Of a DNA stretch of 34,347 nt, positions 16,817 to 26,621 are shown piece after piece. The DNA comes from an uncultured archaeon A07HN63 (GTDB lineage Archaea > Halobacteriota > Halobacteria > Halobacteriales > Haloferacaceae): positions 213,233-247,579 of the forward strand of contig KI543214.1 of NCBI GenBank assembly GCA_000496215.1. Direction: 5' to 3'. Below the pieces are notes generated by a model. The model was not told the DNA's origin. It worked only from the letters and a program-made list of their open reading frames with translations, and made no database searches. Position numbers and translations under genes: made by a program. Positions within the stretch are counted from its first letter, which is position 1. Each line of letters starts with the position of its first letter.

Positions 16817-18851
16817 TTAGGCGTTGCGTTCGGCGGTGAGTCGCGTCTCTCGAACGTAGACGCCGTCGGGCGACGCCGACGGCACGTAGGCGGCCGAGCC
16901 GCCACAGGCTCGCGGGTTCCGGCAGCGTTCGACCCGCGGCGAGAGCGCGCGCACCTCACCGTCGGCATCGACCGGGAGGGCGAAGCGGTAGCTGAACCCG
17001 CCGCTCAGTCCGTAATCGACGAACACCGACAGCCGGACCGTGTCGCGGCCCTCGACGGCGAGCGTTTCGTTCGATACCGGCCGGAGGTCGCCGTCGAGTG
17101 TGACCGTCTCGTTGGTCACCGTGATGGCGCTCGTAAGATTGCGTGGAATCGCTGGCGCAGTGTAGTAGCGGCTGCCGTCGTCGGTCGAGAGCCGCGCGCT
17201 GACGCCGACGGCCCCGTCGGGAATACCGACCGTACTCGAATACCGGACCCGGTCGCCGGAGACGTTCTGGACCCGCTGGAGGCGGGCGGCCGTTGGCGAG
17301 CCGGCGTACGGAGCCCACGCGCCGCGGTAGACGTAGCGGTAGACGCGGCGGTCGGAAAATGCATTGACGACCTCGAACGGCTCGTCGTCGATAGCGTAGA
17401 CGGCGCGACCGTCGAACCCGGGGTCGTTGCGGAGATACTGAAACGGGTGGGCGAGCCAGTCGCCGTAGGGGTCCGGCAAGAGGACGAGCGAGTTCTTCGG
17501 TGGGCCGCCCTCGAAGGGAGCGTAGGCCGTCTCGTAACTTTCGGTCGCGTCCATGTTCTCACCGACCCGCTCGTCGATATCGGCGGCCGTGATCGCGCCG
17601 GCGACGCCAGCGATCACGAGCACCGCGGCGGCGACGCCGACCCGGGCGTGGCGTCGTTCCAGTCGCTCGTCGAGCACACCGTGGAGTAATCGACCGCCGG
17701 CAACGACACCGAGGGCGGCGAAGATCGCTGTCGGCACCAGCAGATCGAAGTGATAGTATGGCCCGAACGATGCGATCAGCCCGTCACCGGCGGCGTCGAG
17801 GTCGCCGAGAATATTGAAATTCCCCCAGAAGTAGACGTTTCCGACCGGGATCGAGACGAACAGCCCGGCGACGGCGGCGACCCGCGGCGACCAGCGTCGA
17901 CGAGCCGCGATGCCGACGCCGACGGCCGCCAGCGCGACACCGAGGACCCCGCCGGCCACCCACTCTGTGGCGAACAGTGCGACGACATTGCGGTTGGCCT
18001 CGATTGCGAGTTCCGGTGTGTAGGTGATCTCGTGGCCGAGGATCTCTCGCTCGCCGAACCCCAGTCCATCGCGTGGCGCGAACGCCCGGTAGGGAACAGC
18101 AACGCCGACCCCGTCACCACAACGTTGTAGGCAAGCGTGAGGCCAACGCCTGCTAGTCCGATTCCGGCGATGACGGCCTGTCTGGGGAGCGCCGCCCGCC
18201 AGTTACTCGCCAGCGTCCACAGCGCGTGACCGATGAACGGCAGCGCGAACAGCAGCGCGGTGTAGGGCCGCGCGAAGAAGGCCAAAGCGACGCCGACGCC
18301 GGCGACAGGGCCCAGCGGCGATCACCGGTTCGGTCCGCTCGCAGGTAGCCATAGGCGAACAGCAGGTTCCACAGCGTCGTCGGCGCGTAGGGGAGAAATA
18401 CCGAGGAGTCGATCAGATAGAGTGGCGACGCGATGACGAGCCCGCCAGCGAGCAGCGCAGTCCGGCGGTCAAACAGTTCGCGGGCGACGCCGACGACGAG
18501 GGCGACGTTACCCGCTGCGATGGCGGCCAGCGCGAGTCGGTACCCACCTGCGAGCTTGCCGACCGCGAACATCGCCGCCGGGATCGGGCCGTACTTCGGA
18601 TACAGTCGGTCGCCGTCCTCGACGAAAAACCACGGCCGGAACGCGCCATCGACAGGCGGGTGTAGCGAGAGCTGGCCGTCGAGCAACATCGCGGCCTGCT
18701 GGAGGTAGACGCCCTCGTCGTGGTTCAGCGAGTGGTAGGGAAATACCTGATTGGCGACCGTCCAGACGACGACCGCGGCGACCGCAGCGAGGGCGACCGT
18801 CGCAATCCGGAAGCGTCGCTGGGTCAGTTCGGGAAGCTGGTGTCGCTGCAT
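16817..18851 (-). pseudogene. Polytopic membrane glycosyltransferase-39-like protein, split by two frameshifts
   Basis: N-terminal fragment (18851 down to ~18310; HSLNHDEGVYLQQAAMLLDGQLSLHPP), middle fragment (LAFFARPYTALLFALPFIGHALW), C-terminal fragment (GFGEREILGHEITYTPELAIEANRNVVALFATEWVAGGVLGV) in successive frames. Confidence 0.8.
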
Positions 18852-18904
18852 CTCAGGCCAATGCGAGCTGTGGTCGCCACAACACGGCCGCGGGCGAGGC
18901 GCGC

Positions 18905-20557
18905 TCAGGAATCATTCTGTCCCTCCTGTGCGAGGATGACCGCCATCGAGAGCCCGGAGACGACGATGAGGACAAGTGCTGGCACCGCGGCCTGCCCGTA
19001 GAGGCCGGCCTCCTGGACCCGCCAGATGTAGCTGACCAGCGTATCGAAGCCCAGCGGTCGGAGGATCAGCGTCGCGGGCAGCTCCTTCATCGTCGTGAGG
19101 AAGACGAGCGCGCCGCCGGTGGCGATCCCCGGCAACACGAGCGGCAGCGTGATCGACCGAAACGCCGACAGCGGCGACCGGCCGAGGGTGCGCGCGCCCT
19201 CGATGAGCTGCTGGTCGACCTGTAGCCGCGACGACCGGATCGAGCCGATGGCCTGCGGCATGAACCGCACGACGTAGGCGAAGACGAGCAGCGGGACCGT
19301 CTTGTACACCCACGGAGCGATGTCGAGGCTGAAGCTCACCAGTGCGATGGCGAGAACGATCCCCGGTGTGGCGTAGCCGACGTACGGTGCGCGATCCGCC
19401 AGCGCGGCCAGCCGGGAGTCCGATACCGCCGACCGGAGCCCGATCGGCAGGGCGACGAGGATCGCCCCGGCCGCGGCCAGCAAGGCGACCAGCACCGAGT
19501 GCCAGCCATACGTCCACGAGAACGCCAGCGCACCCGACGCGTAGCCGGGGCCGCTGCGGAACAGCCACATCCCGAAGATACCGACCGGCACGGCCAGCGC
19601 GAGCAGGCCGATCAGGGCGGGAACAGCGACCGCCGCGTACCGTAGCCACCCGAGGTCGAGCGAGACCGCACCGCGGTTCGCCCGGCTCTCGTAAGCCGCC
19701 GAGTCGTCGACGCCGATGCGTGACTCGATAGCGAGTATCACCGCCGTCACCGCGAACAGCTGGACCGACAGCAGCGCGGCGTAATCCCGCGCGAAGGCGT
19801 TGTACCGGGCGTAAATAAACTGGGTAAACACCTCGACGCGCATGATGTTGGGCGTCCCGAAATCCGACAGCGTGTAGAGGGCGACTAAGAGTGCGCCGGC
19901 GGCGATACCGGGGACGATCCGCGGCAGCGTCACCCGGCGAAACGCCTCCCAGCGGCCGGCGTTGAGCGTCCGGGCGGCCTCGACGAGGGAGACATCGAGC
20001 GAGAGCAGCGACGCCCGCGTCGTCAGGAAGACGTACGGATAGGTGTACAGCGTGAGCACGACCGCCGCGCCGACGAAGCCATAGATCGTCGGGAACTCGA
20101 CGCCAAACGGTGCGAGCGCGCCGGTCAGCGCGCCGCGGGGACCAAACGCCGAGACGGCCGCAAAGGCACCGAGATAGCTCGGGACGGCCAGCGGCAGCGC
20201 GGCCACGACGGTCCAGAATCGTGGATACGGGATATCGGCCTGCACGGTAAGCACGGCGAGGCCAACGCCAACGACGACGCTGGCGGCGGTCACGACGCCG
20301 ACCAGCGCGACGGTACGGGCAAGGACGGCCAGCGTCGTCGGATCGACCGTCAGCGAGATGGCCCGTGGCCCGAGCGTGGTTACGTCGACAACGAGCCAGC
20401 CCAGCGGGGCGACGAGGACGGCCGCGATGGCCGCGCCGAGCAGCGTCAGCCCTGTGTCGAGAGCCGTGGCTCCCTCGTCGTCTTCCGTCGACCGCGTGGT
20501 CGACGACCGCCGCGAAAGCCGTTGTCGCACCGCTGTGACCCACGCCCGGAGTCGCAT
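18905..20557 (-). CDS. Iron(III)-type ABC transporter permease (fused two-domain)
   Basis: 550 aa, two permease halves with EAARTLNAGRWEAFRRVTLPRIVPGI and EGARTLGRSPLSAFRSITLPLVLPGI EAA loops. Confidence 0.92.
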   Translation of the reverse strand: MRLRAWVTAVRQRLSRRSSTTRSTEDDEGATALDTGLTLLGAAIAAVLVAPLGWLVVDVTTLGPRAISLTVDPTTLAVLARTVALVGVVTAASVVVGVGLAVLTVQADIPYPRFWTVVAALPLAVPSYLGAFAAVSAFGPRGALTGALAPFGVEFPTIYGFVGAAVVLTLYTYPYVFLTTRASLLSLDVSLVEAARTLNAGRWEAFRRVTLPRIVPGIAAGALLVALYTLSDFGTPNIMRVEVFTQFIYARYNAFARDYAALLSVQLFAVTAVILAIESRIGVDDSAAYESRANRGAVSLDLGWLRYAAVAVPALIGLLALAVPVGIFGMWLFRSGPGYASGALAFSWTYGWHSVLVALLAAAGAILVALPIGLRSAVSDSRLAALADRAPYVGYATPGIVLAIALVSFSLDIAPWVYKTVPLLVFAYVVRFMPQAIGSIRSSRLQVDQQLIEGARTLGRSPLSAFRSITLPLVLPGIATGGALVFLTTMKELPATLILRPLGFDTLVSYIWRVQEAGLYGQAAVPALVLIVVSGLSMAVILAQEGQNDS

Positions 20558-20560
20558 CTG

Positions 20561-21721
20561 TTAGCCGAGTACGCCTGCCGAGCGCATAAGATCGAGGGTT
20601 GCCTCCAGCTCCGACAGCTCCGAGAGCTCGATCTCCGGCGGGTTCAGCTCGTCGATGGTCGGCAGATCACCCGGCGGCGCGACATCGGGGATCATCGGGT
20701 AGGCAAAGCTGACCGTGGTGAAGAACTCCTGTGCCTCCGCCGACAGCAGATGTCGGACGAACGTGTTGACGAGGTCGCTTTTTTCGGTGCCCTCGATCTG
20801 AAGCGCGCCGGCGACGTTGACAAGTGCGCCCGCGTCGCCGCTGGTGAACGCCAGATCGAGCGGCGCGTCCGGACGGCTGTTCTTGACGCGAAGGGCGTAG
20901 TAGTGGTTGGCGAAGCCAGCGTCGAGCGTGCCGTCGGCGACCTCACTCGAAACCACGAACTCGTTGGGGTATTTTTGCGTCCCGGCGCTGCTCATCGACG
21001 AGAGCCACTCGCTGGTCGTCTCCTCGCCCTGCTGGAGCCGCATCGCCGTGATGAAGGATTTGAACGCGCCGTAGCTCGGGGCCCAGCCCATCGAACCCGG
21101 CAGCCCCTCGGTGTCGGGAATCTGCTGGACCTTGTTCGGCACCTCGTCCTCGCTGAGCGCGTTCGTGTTGTACGGAATGCTGCGAGCACGGCCGGCGACG
21201 CCGACCCACGCGCTGTCCGGCCCGGTAAAGTCCGAAGGCACCGGATCGATGGCGTCGGCCGACAGCGGCTCGTAGGCATCGTTGTTGGCGACGAACGCAA
21301 GCGAGCTCGCGTCGATAGACCAGAACAGGTCGGCCTGCGGGGCTCCAGCGTCAACCTCCTCGACGACCGTCTGTGCAAGCGAGGACGAGGAGGCACTGGT
21401 CGGGAAAACCTCGAAGTTCGGGTAGATCTCCTCGAGCTTTTCGACGAATCGGAAGTAGATCCCACCCTCGCCGCCGCCGATGTAGAGGTTCAGTTCACCC
21501 TCGAGGTTCGGGAGGTCCTCGATCGATGTTCCGCCCGGCGCGGGTCGCCCCTCGACGAGCGGTCCGGAGCCGCGAAACTCCCCGAGTTCGGGAAAGCTGA
21601 TCTCGTCTGTCGGGGCCGCAGTCTCGTCGGACTGTCCCGCACAGCCGGCGATACCGACCGCTGATCCGGCCGCAACTGTCTGCAACATGCGCCGTCGACT
21701 GAGCGGATTGGTTCGCTCCAT
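20561..21721 (-). CDS. Iron(III)-type ABC transporter substrate-binding lipoprotein
   Basis: 386 aa; MERTNPLSRRRMLQTVAAGSAVGIAGCAG Tat/lipobox; LNLYIGGGEGGIYFRFVEKLEEIYPNFEV; abuts the permease gene. Confidence 0.92.
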   Translation of the reverse strand: MERTNPLSRRRMLQTVAAGSAVGIAGCAGQSDETAAPTDEISFPELGEFRGSGPLVEGRPAPGGTSIEDLPNLEGELNLYIGGGEGGIYFRFVEKLEEIYPNFEVFPTSASSSSLAQTVVEEVDAGAPQADLFWSIDASSLAFVANNDAYEPLSADAIDPVPSDFTGPDSAWVGVAGRARSIPYNTNALSEDEVPNKVQQIPDTEGLPGSMGWAPSYGAFKSFITAMRLQQGEETTSEWLSSMSSAGTQKYPNEFVVSSEVADGTLDAGFANHYYALRVKNSRPDAPLDLAFTSGDAGALVNVAGALQIEGTEKSDLVNTFVRHLLSAEAQEFFTTVSFAYPMIPDVAPPGDLPTIDELNPPEIELSELSELEATLDLMRSAGVLG

Positions 21722-21726
21722 ACGGC

Positions 21727-21740
21727 TTAGGCTCGCCTAA
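21727..21740. promoter_or_regulatory. DtxR/IdeR-like palindrome TTAGG-N4-CCTAA upstream of the iron ABC operon
   Basis: TTAGGCTCGCCTAA, 5 bp upstream of the SBP start codon, followed by an AT-rich tract. Confidence 0.7.
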
Positions 21741-21883
21741 AAATACAAAACCCTTGTGCTTTCTCGGTCGACAGGGGCCGCCGTTCGCCGGTGAGAGCCG
21801 GCGCCAGCCGCGGATACGAGCGGTTAATCGGTCCCGGGGTAATAAGAGAGACGCTTTTGCGCCCGGCGACCCCACGACCGGGT

Positions 21884-22974
21884 ATGGACCCACGCATCCG
21901 CGAGCATGCCACCACCATCGTCGACCACTCGATCGACCTGCAGGCCGGCGACCGTGTCGTCATCCAGCTCCCGCCGGAGGCCGAGGATCTCGCGGTCGCC
22001 CTCTACGAGATCTGTGGAGACCGCGGCGCGACGCCGATCTGGCTCACCCACTCCGACCGCGCCTCCCGTGCCTTCCTACGGGCGAGCGGCGAGGAGTACG
22101 AGACACCCGATCATCAGCTGGCCTGCTACGAGAACACTGATGCCTTCATTATCGCCCGGGGTGGCGCGAACGTCACCGAGACAAGCGACGTGCCGCCCGC
22201 GAACACGGCTGCCCACCGTCGAGCGTTCAAACCGGTACAGGAGGAACGGCTCTCGAAACGCTGGTGTCTCACGCAGTTTCCGACCAGCGGCCACGCCCAG
22301 CTTGCCGGCATGAGCACCGAGGCCTACGAGGACTTCGTCTGGGACGCTGTCGGCCTCGACTGGGACGCCCAGCGGGAGTTTCAGGCGGGGATGGCCGACA
22401 GACTCGACGCAGCCGAGGCGGTCCGCATTGTCGCTGGCGACGAGACCGATCTGACCCTCTCAGTTGCCGGCAACCACGCGCTCAACGACTATGGCGAGAA
22501 GAACCTGCCCGGCGGCGAGGTGTTCACCGCGCCGATTCCGGACAGCGTCGAGGGCGATGTCCACTTCGATCTGCCGCTGTATCGGCAGGGCCGCGAGATC
22601 GTGACGTGCGGCTCACCTTCGAGGACGGCGAGGTCGTCGCCCACAGCGCGGGCCAAAACGAGTCGCTACTGACCGAGATCCTCGACACCGACGATGGGGC
22701 GAGTCGGCTCGGCGAACTCGGGGTCGGGATGAACCGTGCGATCGACCAGTTCACCTACAACATGCTGTTCGACGAAAAGATGGGCGATACCGTCCATCTC
22801 GCGGTTGGCTCGGCCTATCCCGAGACGGTGGGCGACACCAATGAGACGAACGAGTCGGCCGAACACGTCGATATGATCGTCGATATGAGCGAGAACGCGC
22901 GGCTCGAACTCGACGGCGAGGTCGTTCAGCGCAACGGCACGTTCGTCTTCGAGGACGGGTTTGACGACGCCTGA
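21884..22974 (+). pseudogene. M29-type aminopeptidase, frameshifted near 22600
   Basis: MDPRIREHATTIVDHSIDLQAGDRVVIQLPPEAEDLAVALYEIC...GREIV in frame 2, continuing as DVRLTFEDGEVVAHSAGQNESLL...MNRAIDQFTYNMLFDEKMGDTVHLAVG in frame 3. Confidence 0.85.
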
Positions 22975-23000
22975 CCGGCGCAGATCGGTTCCGGCAGAAA

Positions 23001-24278
23001 TCAAACTGCCTCGGCGGCTCCCTGCGGTTGTATCTGGAGGAATGCCGCCGAGTTGTCCTCGCTGATCACGGTCAGCGTGAACGCACCGTTTGGTGTCAGT
23101 GTCCAGACCGACCCGGGATCGTCAGTCGTCCCGACCGGCTGGCTTTCCTGACCGTTCTGGCCGATCCGGACCGTGGCGTCCACCGGCTCTCCGGTGTCGG
23201 CGTTGATGACGGTAACACGGAGTGGACCGCCGACATAGCTCCGGTCGACGGTCACCCGAAGCCCGTCCTGTACCTTGGTCGTCCGCTGTGTCGCCACGAA
23301 CTGCTCGAGCGAGAGCCGCTTGTGTTCGACGAACGGCTGCTCTGTGGTCCCATCGATGAAGACCTCCAGTTGGCCGAGATCGATGCCCTGTATCGACACC
23401 ACCGATAGCGGGCCCGGGCCGGCAACACTCCAGGTGCCACCCCCACGCTGGGTCCAGAATTTCGGGTATAGATCGGCCGCGATCCCGGAGGCCTCCTCGG
23501 CCGAGATTCCCGTCTCGCCATCACCACGGTTGTCGGGCCGGTAGACCTCGCGGAGATAGGCGTCCTCGGTCTTCGCCGAGAGAACGATGTTCTCCTCGCT
23601 GGCCTGCACGAATATCTGTCCAGCAGGCCGCTCCGCACTGAAGACAGCGGCTGCGTGAGCTCTGACCGGGCCGTCGAGCATCCGGAGTTCGTACGAGAGC
23701 GTCGACAGTCGGTTTGACAGCGTCGAGTCGGTGTCAAGCGCGTCGGTTCGTTGCTGGAGGAGGCTCGCCCGGTCTCGAAGCCGATCGGCGGTCTGGCCGA
23801 TCAGTGCAAGCTCCTCGAGCAGCACCTTCGGCTCGCTGCGCCCTGCGGCGAAGCCCCGGATCGCCGCGGTATTGCGGTCCTTGAGCTCTCGAACGGCTGC
23901 TTCGGTTTCGGCGACTGCTGCCCGGAGGCGCGCGCGTCGCTGGGTGTCACTGGCGGCGGTGCTGAGTTGACGGTCGATGGCCCTCGTGGCGAGGGTATCG
24001 GTCGTGCCCGCTGTCTCGAACCCGACAGCAGGGCCGATGTCGACGTGGTGTCGGCGGTGTTCGGTGCGCTCGACGATCGAACGTGGGATCGCCAGCGTGC
24101 CGGATGGGGTACCGGCCGGTGTCGTCGTCGACTGCTCCGCTGTCGTTACCTGCAGCGGGGGTGTCACGCTCTCGGTGGCTGGCTGGCTGGCTCCGGCCTG
24201 TGGCGCGGGGACCACCGCACCAACGCCGACTGTCGCCGTCAGCAACAGCCCCACAAGGACGAGCGGGAGGGATTTCAT
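23001..24278 (-). CDS. Secreted haloarchaeal hypothetical protein
   Basis: MKSLPLVLVGLLLTATVGVGAVVPAPQAGA signal peptide; coiled-coil-like middle; C-terminal beta-rich region; divergent from 24401. Confidence 0.8.
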   Translation of the reverse strand: MKSLPLVLVGLLLTATVGVGAVVPAPQAGASQPATESVTPPLQVTTAEQSTTTPAGTPSGTLAIPRSIVERTEHRRHHVDIGPAVGFETAGTTDTLATRAIDRQLSTAASDTQRRARLRAAVAETEAAVRELKDRNTAAIRGFAAGRSEPKVLLEELALIGQTADRLRDRASLLQQRTDALDTDSTLSNRLSTLSYELRMLDGPVRAHAAAVFSAERPAGQIFVQASEENIVLSAKTEDAYLREVYRPDNRGDGETGISAEEASGIAADLYPKFWTQRGGGTWSVAGPGPLSVVSIQGIDLGQLEVFIDGTTEQPFVEHKRLSLEQFVATQRTTKVQDGLRVTVDRSYVGGPLRVTVINADTGEPVDATVRIGQNGQESQPVGTTDDPGSVWTLTPNGAFTLTVISEDNSAAFLQIQPQGAAEAV

Positions 24279-24400
24279 CTGTCGGGAATCTCTGCCGGAT
24301 CGACAAAAATCCATCTACAAGCCACCGGACGCGGGGAGACCACTCGGCCGAGTTTTGTGTCATAGTAAGGGTTTTCCCCGACGACTGTGACCCCACAGGC

Positions 24401-25666
24401 ATGCGGTCTGTCGCTCTTTCAGCCGCTCTCCTCGTCCTCACAGTCGTTCTTGTGGCTCCAGCGGGGGCGACGGCCGGGATGGCCCAGCAGTCGTCGCCAC
24501 AGGACGTATCCGCGCTTGCGGGCGGCAGCCTCTCCGCTCCAACCACCACGATGGATGTCTATCTCCAGCCCGACCAGAGTGCCGACTGGGTCGTCAGCGT
24601 CGCCTACGAGCTCCCGAACGCGTCCCAGCAGGCCGGCTTCGACGCGGTTGCCGACGAGTTCGAGACCGGATCGGCGTCGGTTGGTCCCGAGGCCTCACTG
24701 TTTCGAAACGTCGCCAGCCTCGTTGGCGAGCAGACCGGTCGGGAGATGGCGATCACCAACGTCGACTACAGCGCGAGTCGGTCCGGGTCGACCGGAGAGC
24801 TGACACTCTCGTTTACCTGGACCGGGTTCCTCCGGTCGGTCACCACCAACGAAACACAGCGTCTCATCTTCAACGACGCGCTTCGCATCTCGGATAGCGA
24901 GACGTGGCTGGCGACGCTCAGGGCGAATCAGGTGCTGCGTATCCACACCCCGCGGGGGTACGCGATCACGTCCGCGAACGAGGGCTTTTCGAGTAACACG
25001 GTCGAGATAACCGGGCCGCGAACGTTCAGCGCCGAGGATCACATCAGAGTCATCTACGAGGAGTCCGTCTTCGGGGCCGGTGCCATCCGCTTTCTCGGGG
25101 TTGCGGTTATCATCGCGTCGCTGATCGTCGGTGGTGCGATTCTGCTGCGCCGAACTGACAGGGTAAATGTTCGTGAGACCGTCCTGCCGGGCACCCGAGA
25201 ATCACCAGCGACAGCCGATGATCCTCCCGATACTACACAACAGACAGCCACTCCGGACGGGCAGCCTGCCAAACCCGGCGACCAGCCGGGCGATGGTGGA
25301 CCCCAGTATCCGGACACGGCCGCCGAGGAGCCACCAGATCCGACGCTGCTGGCTGACGACGAGCGAGTCGAACGGCTGCTGGATCGCAACGACGGACGAA
25401 TGCGGCAGGCCGACATCGTCGACGAAACCGGCTGGTCGGACGCGAAGGTGTCGCAACTGCTGTCCACGATGGCCGACGACGACCAGATATCCAAGCTCCG
25501 GATCGGCCGGGAGAACCTGATTACGCTGCCGGATGTGGATGCCGTCGGGAACGACGATAACGGGGGCGACGATGGCGAAGGCGACGCAGATACAGGCGAC
25601 GCCGATACCGACGACACAGGCGCGGATAGAGAGGGTGACAACAGCACCGGAAGCGACAGCGGGTGA
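24401..25666 (+). CDS. Membrane-anchored protein with extracellular domain, TM segment and C-terminal winged-HTH
   Basis: MRSVALSAALLVLTVVLVAPAGATAGMAQQ signal; TM AIRFLGVAVIIASLIVGGAILLRR; wHTH ERVERLLDRNDGRMRQADIVDETGWSDAKVSQLLSTMADDDQISKLRIGRENLI; acidic tail. Confidence 0.85.
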   Translation: MRSVALSAALLVLTVVLVAPAGATAGMAQQSSPQDVSALAGGSLSAPTTTMDVYLQPDQSADWVVSVAYELPNASQQAGFDAVADEFETGSASVGPEASLFRNVASLVGEQTGREMAITNVDYSASRSGSTGELTLSFTWTGFLRSVTTNETQRLIFNDALRISDSETWLATLRANQVLRIHTPRGYAITSANEGFSSNTVEITGPRTFSAEDHIRVIYEESVFGAGAIRFLGVAVIIASLIVGGAILLRRTDRVNVRETVLPGTRESPATADDPPDTTQQTATPDGQPAKPGDQPGDGGPQYPDTAAEEPPDPTLLADDERVERLLDRNDGRMRQADIVDETGWSDAKVSQLLSTMADDDQISKLRIGRENLITLPDVDAVGNDDNGGDDGEGDADTGDADTDDTGADREGDNSTGSDSG

Positions 25667-25727
25667 TCGCTACCTGTCGGGTCGGGTTTCGTCACCTACT
25701 TTGCCGAACACAGATTATTCACCAGCA

Positions 25728-26570
25728 ATGGAGTATCTGGAGCGGCGGGTCGAGATGGTCGAGGACCGACTTGCGGCGGTCATCGACGACACCGATCCCG
25801 ACGCGCTCGCCGAGCAACTCGGGCACGTCGTCCTCGCGGGCGGCAAGCGGGTCCGGCCGGCGGTGACGATTCTCGCGTGTGAGGCTGTCGGCGGCGACCG
25901 CGAGCAGGCCGTCGGTTTCGCCGCCGGAATCGAGCTGGTCCACAACGCCTCGCTCGTGATCGACGACATCATCGACCGGTCGGATACTCGCCGCGGCACG
26001 CCGAGCGCGTGGGCCGAGTACGGGTACGGGCCGGCGATCGTCGCCAGCGACGGGCTGCTTGGCGAGGCGTTTGCCCTGTTTTCGGGCGACGAGCGCGCGA
26101 TGGAGCTCGTCGCCGAATCCATGATCGATCTCGGCGAGGGCGAGGCAACAGAACTCGAAGCGCGGCCGACGACGGAGTCGGAATACATGACGCTTGCCCG
26201 CCGGAAGACGGGTGCGCTGTTCCGGGCCTCGGCCGAACTCGGGGCGGTCGCCGGCGGTGCCGACGCCGAGACGGTGGCTGCCTTCGGCGAGTACGCCGAG
26301 CGGGTCGGCGTCGCCTTCCAGATTCGTGACGACGTGCTCGATGCGACCGCCAACGCCGACGACCTTGGCAAGCCTGCGGGACAGGACGAGGCGATGGATC
26401 GCCCCTCGCTGATTCAGGTGACAGATCTCACACCCGAAGAGGGTGACGCCCGCGCCCGCGAGCAGTCCGATCTCGCACTTGACGCACTCGACGCGGTCGA
26501 CCTCCCCGAGACGGACGCCGAGGCCTATCTCCGTGATCTCGCGGAGTTCGTCGTCGTCCGCGAGCGGTAG
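25728..26570 (+). CDS. idsA: Polyprenyl/geranylgeranyl diphosphate synthase
   Basis: GGKRVRPAVTILACEAVGG, DDIIDRSDTRRG (FARM-like region), DDVLDATANADDLGKPAGQDE (SARM). Confidence 0.92.
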   Translation: MEYLERRVEMVEDRLAAVIDDTDPDALAEQLGHVVLAGGKRVRPAVTILACEAVGGDREQAVGFAAGIELVHNASLVIDDIIDRSDTRRGTPSAWAEYGYGPAIVASDGLLGEAFALFSGDERAMELVAESMIDLGEGEATELEARPTTESEYMTLARRKTGALFRASAELGAVAGGADAETVAAFGEYAERVGVAFQIRDDVLDATANADDLGKPAGQDEAMDRPSLIQVTDLTPEEGDARAREQSDLALDALDAVDLPETDAEAYLRDLAEFVVVRER

Positions 26571-26621
26571 CGAGACGGGAAGGGAAACGCTCTTTTGAGT
26601 ATCGCCCGGAGAGGGAGGTAT

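Noticed and set aside
18912-20543. 543-aa Arg-rich minus-strand ORF overlapping the permease
   Set aside because: Out-of-frame reading of the permease gene; composition (R/G/A-rich) is atypical for a haloarchaeal protein.
20522-21664. 380-aa plus-strand ORF antisense to the iron-binding protein
   Set aside because: Antisense artefact; the sense gene has a lipobox and SBP fold motifs.
25560-25660. GAC/GGC-rich pseudo-repetitive stretch considered as a tandem repeat
   Set aside because: It is the acidic low-complexity tail (NDDNGGDDGEGDADTGDADTDDTG) of the wHTH membrane protein, common in haloarchaea.
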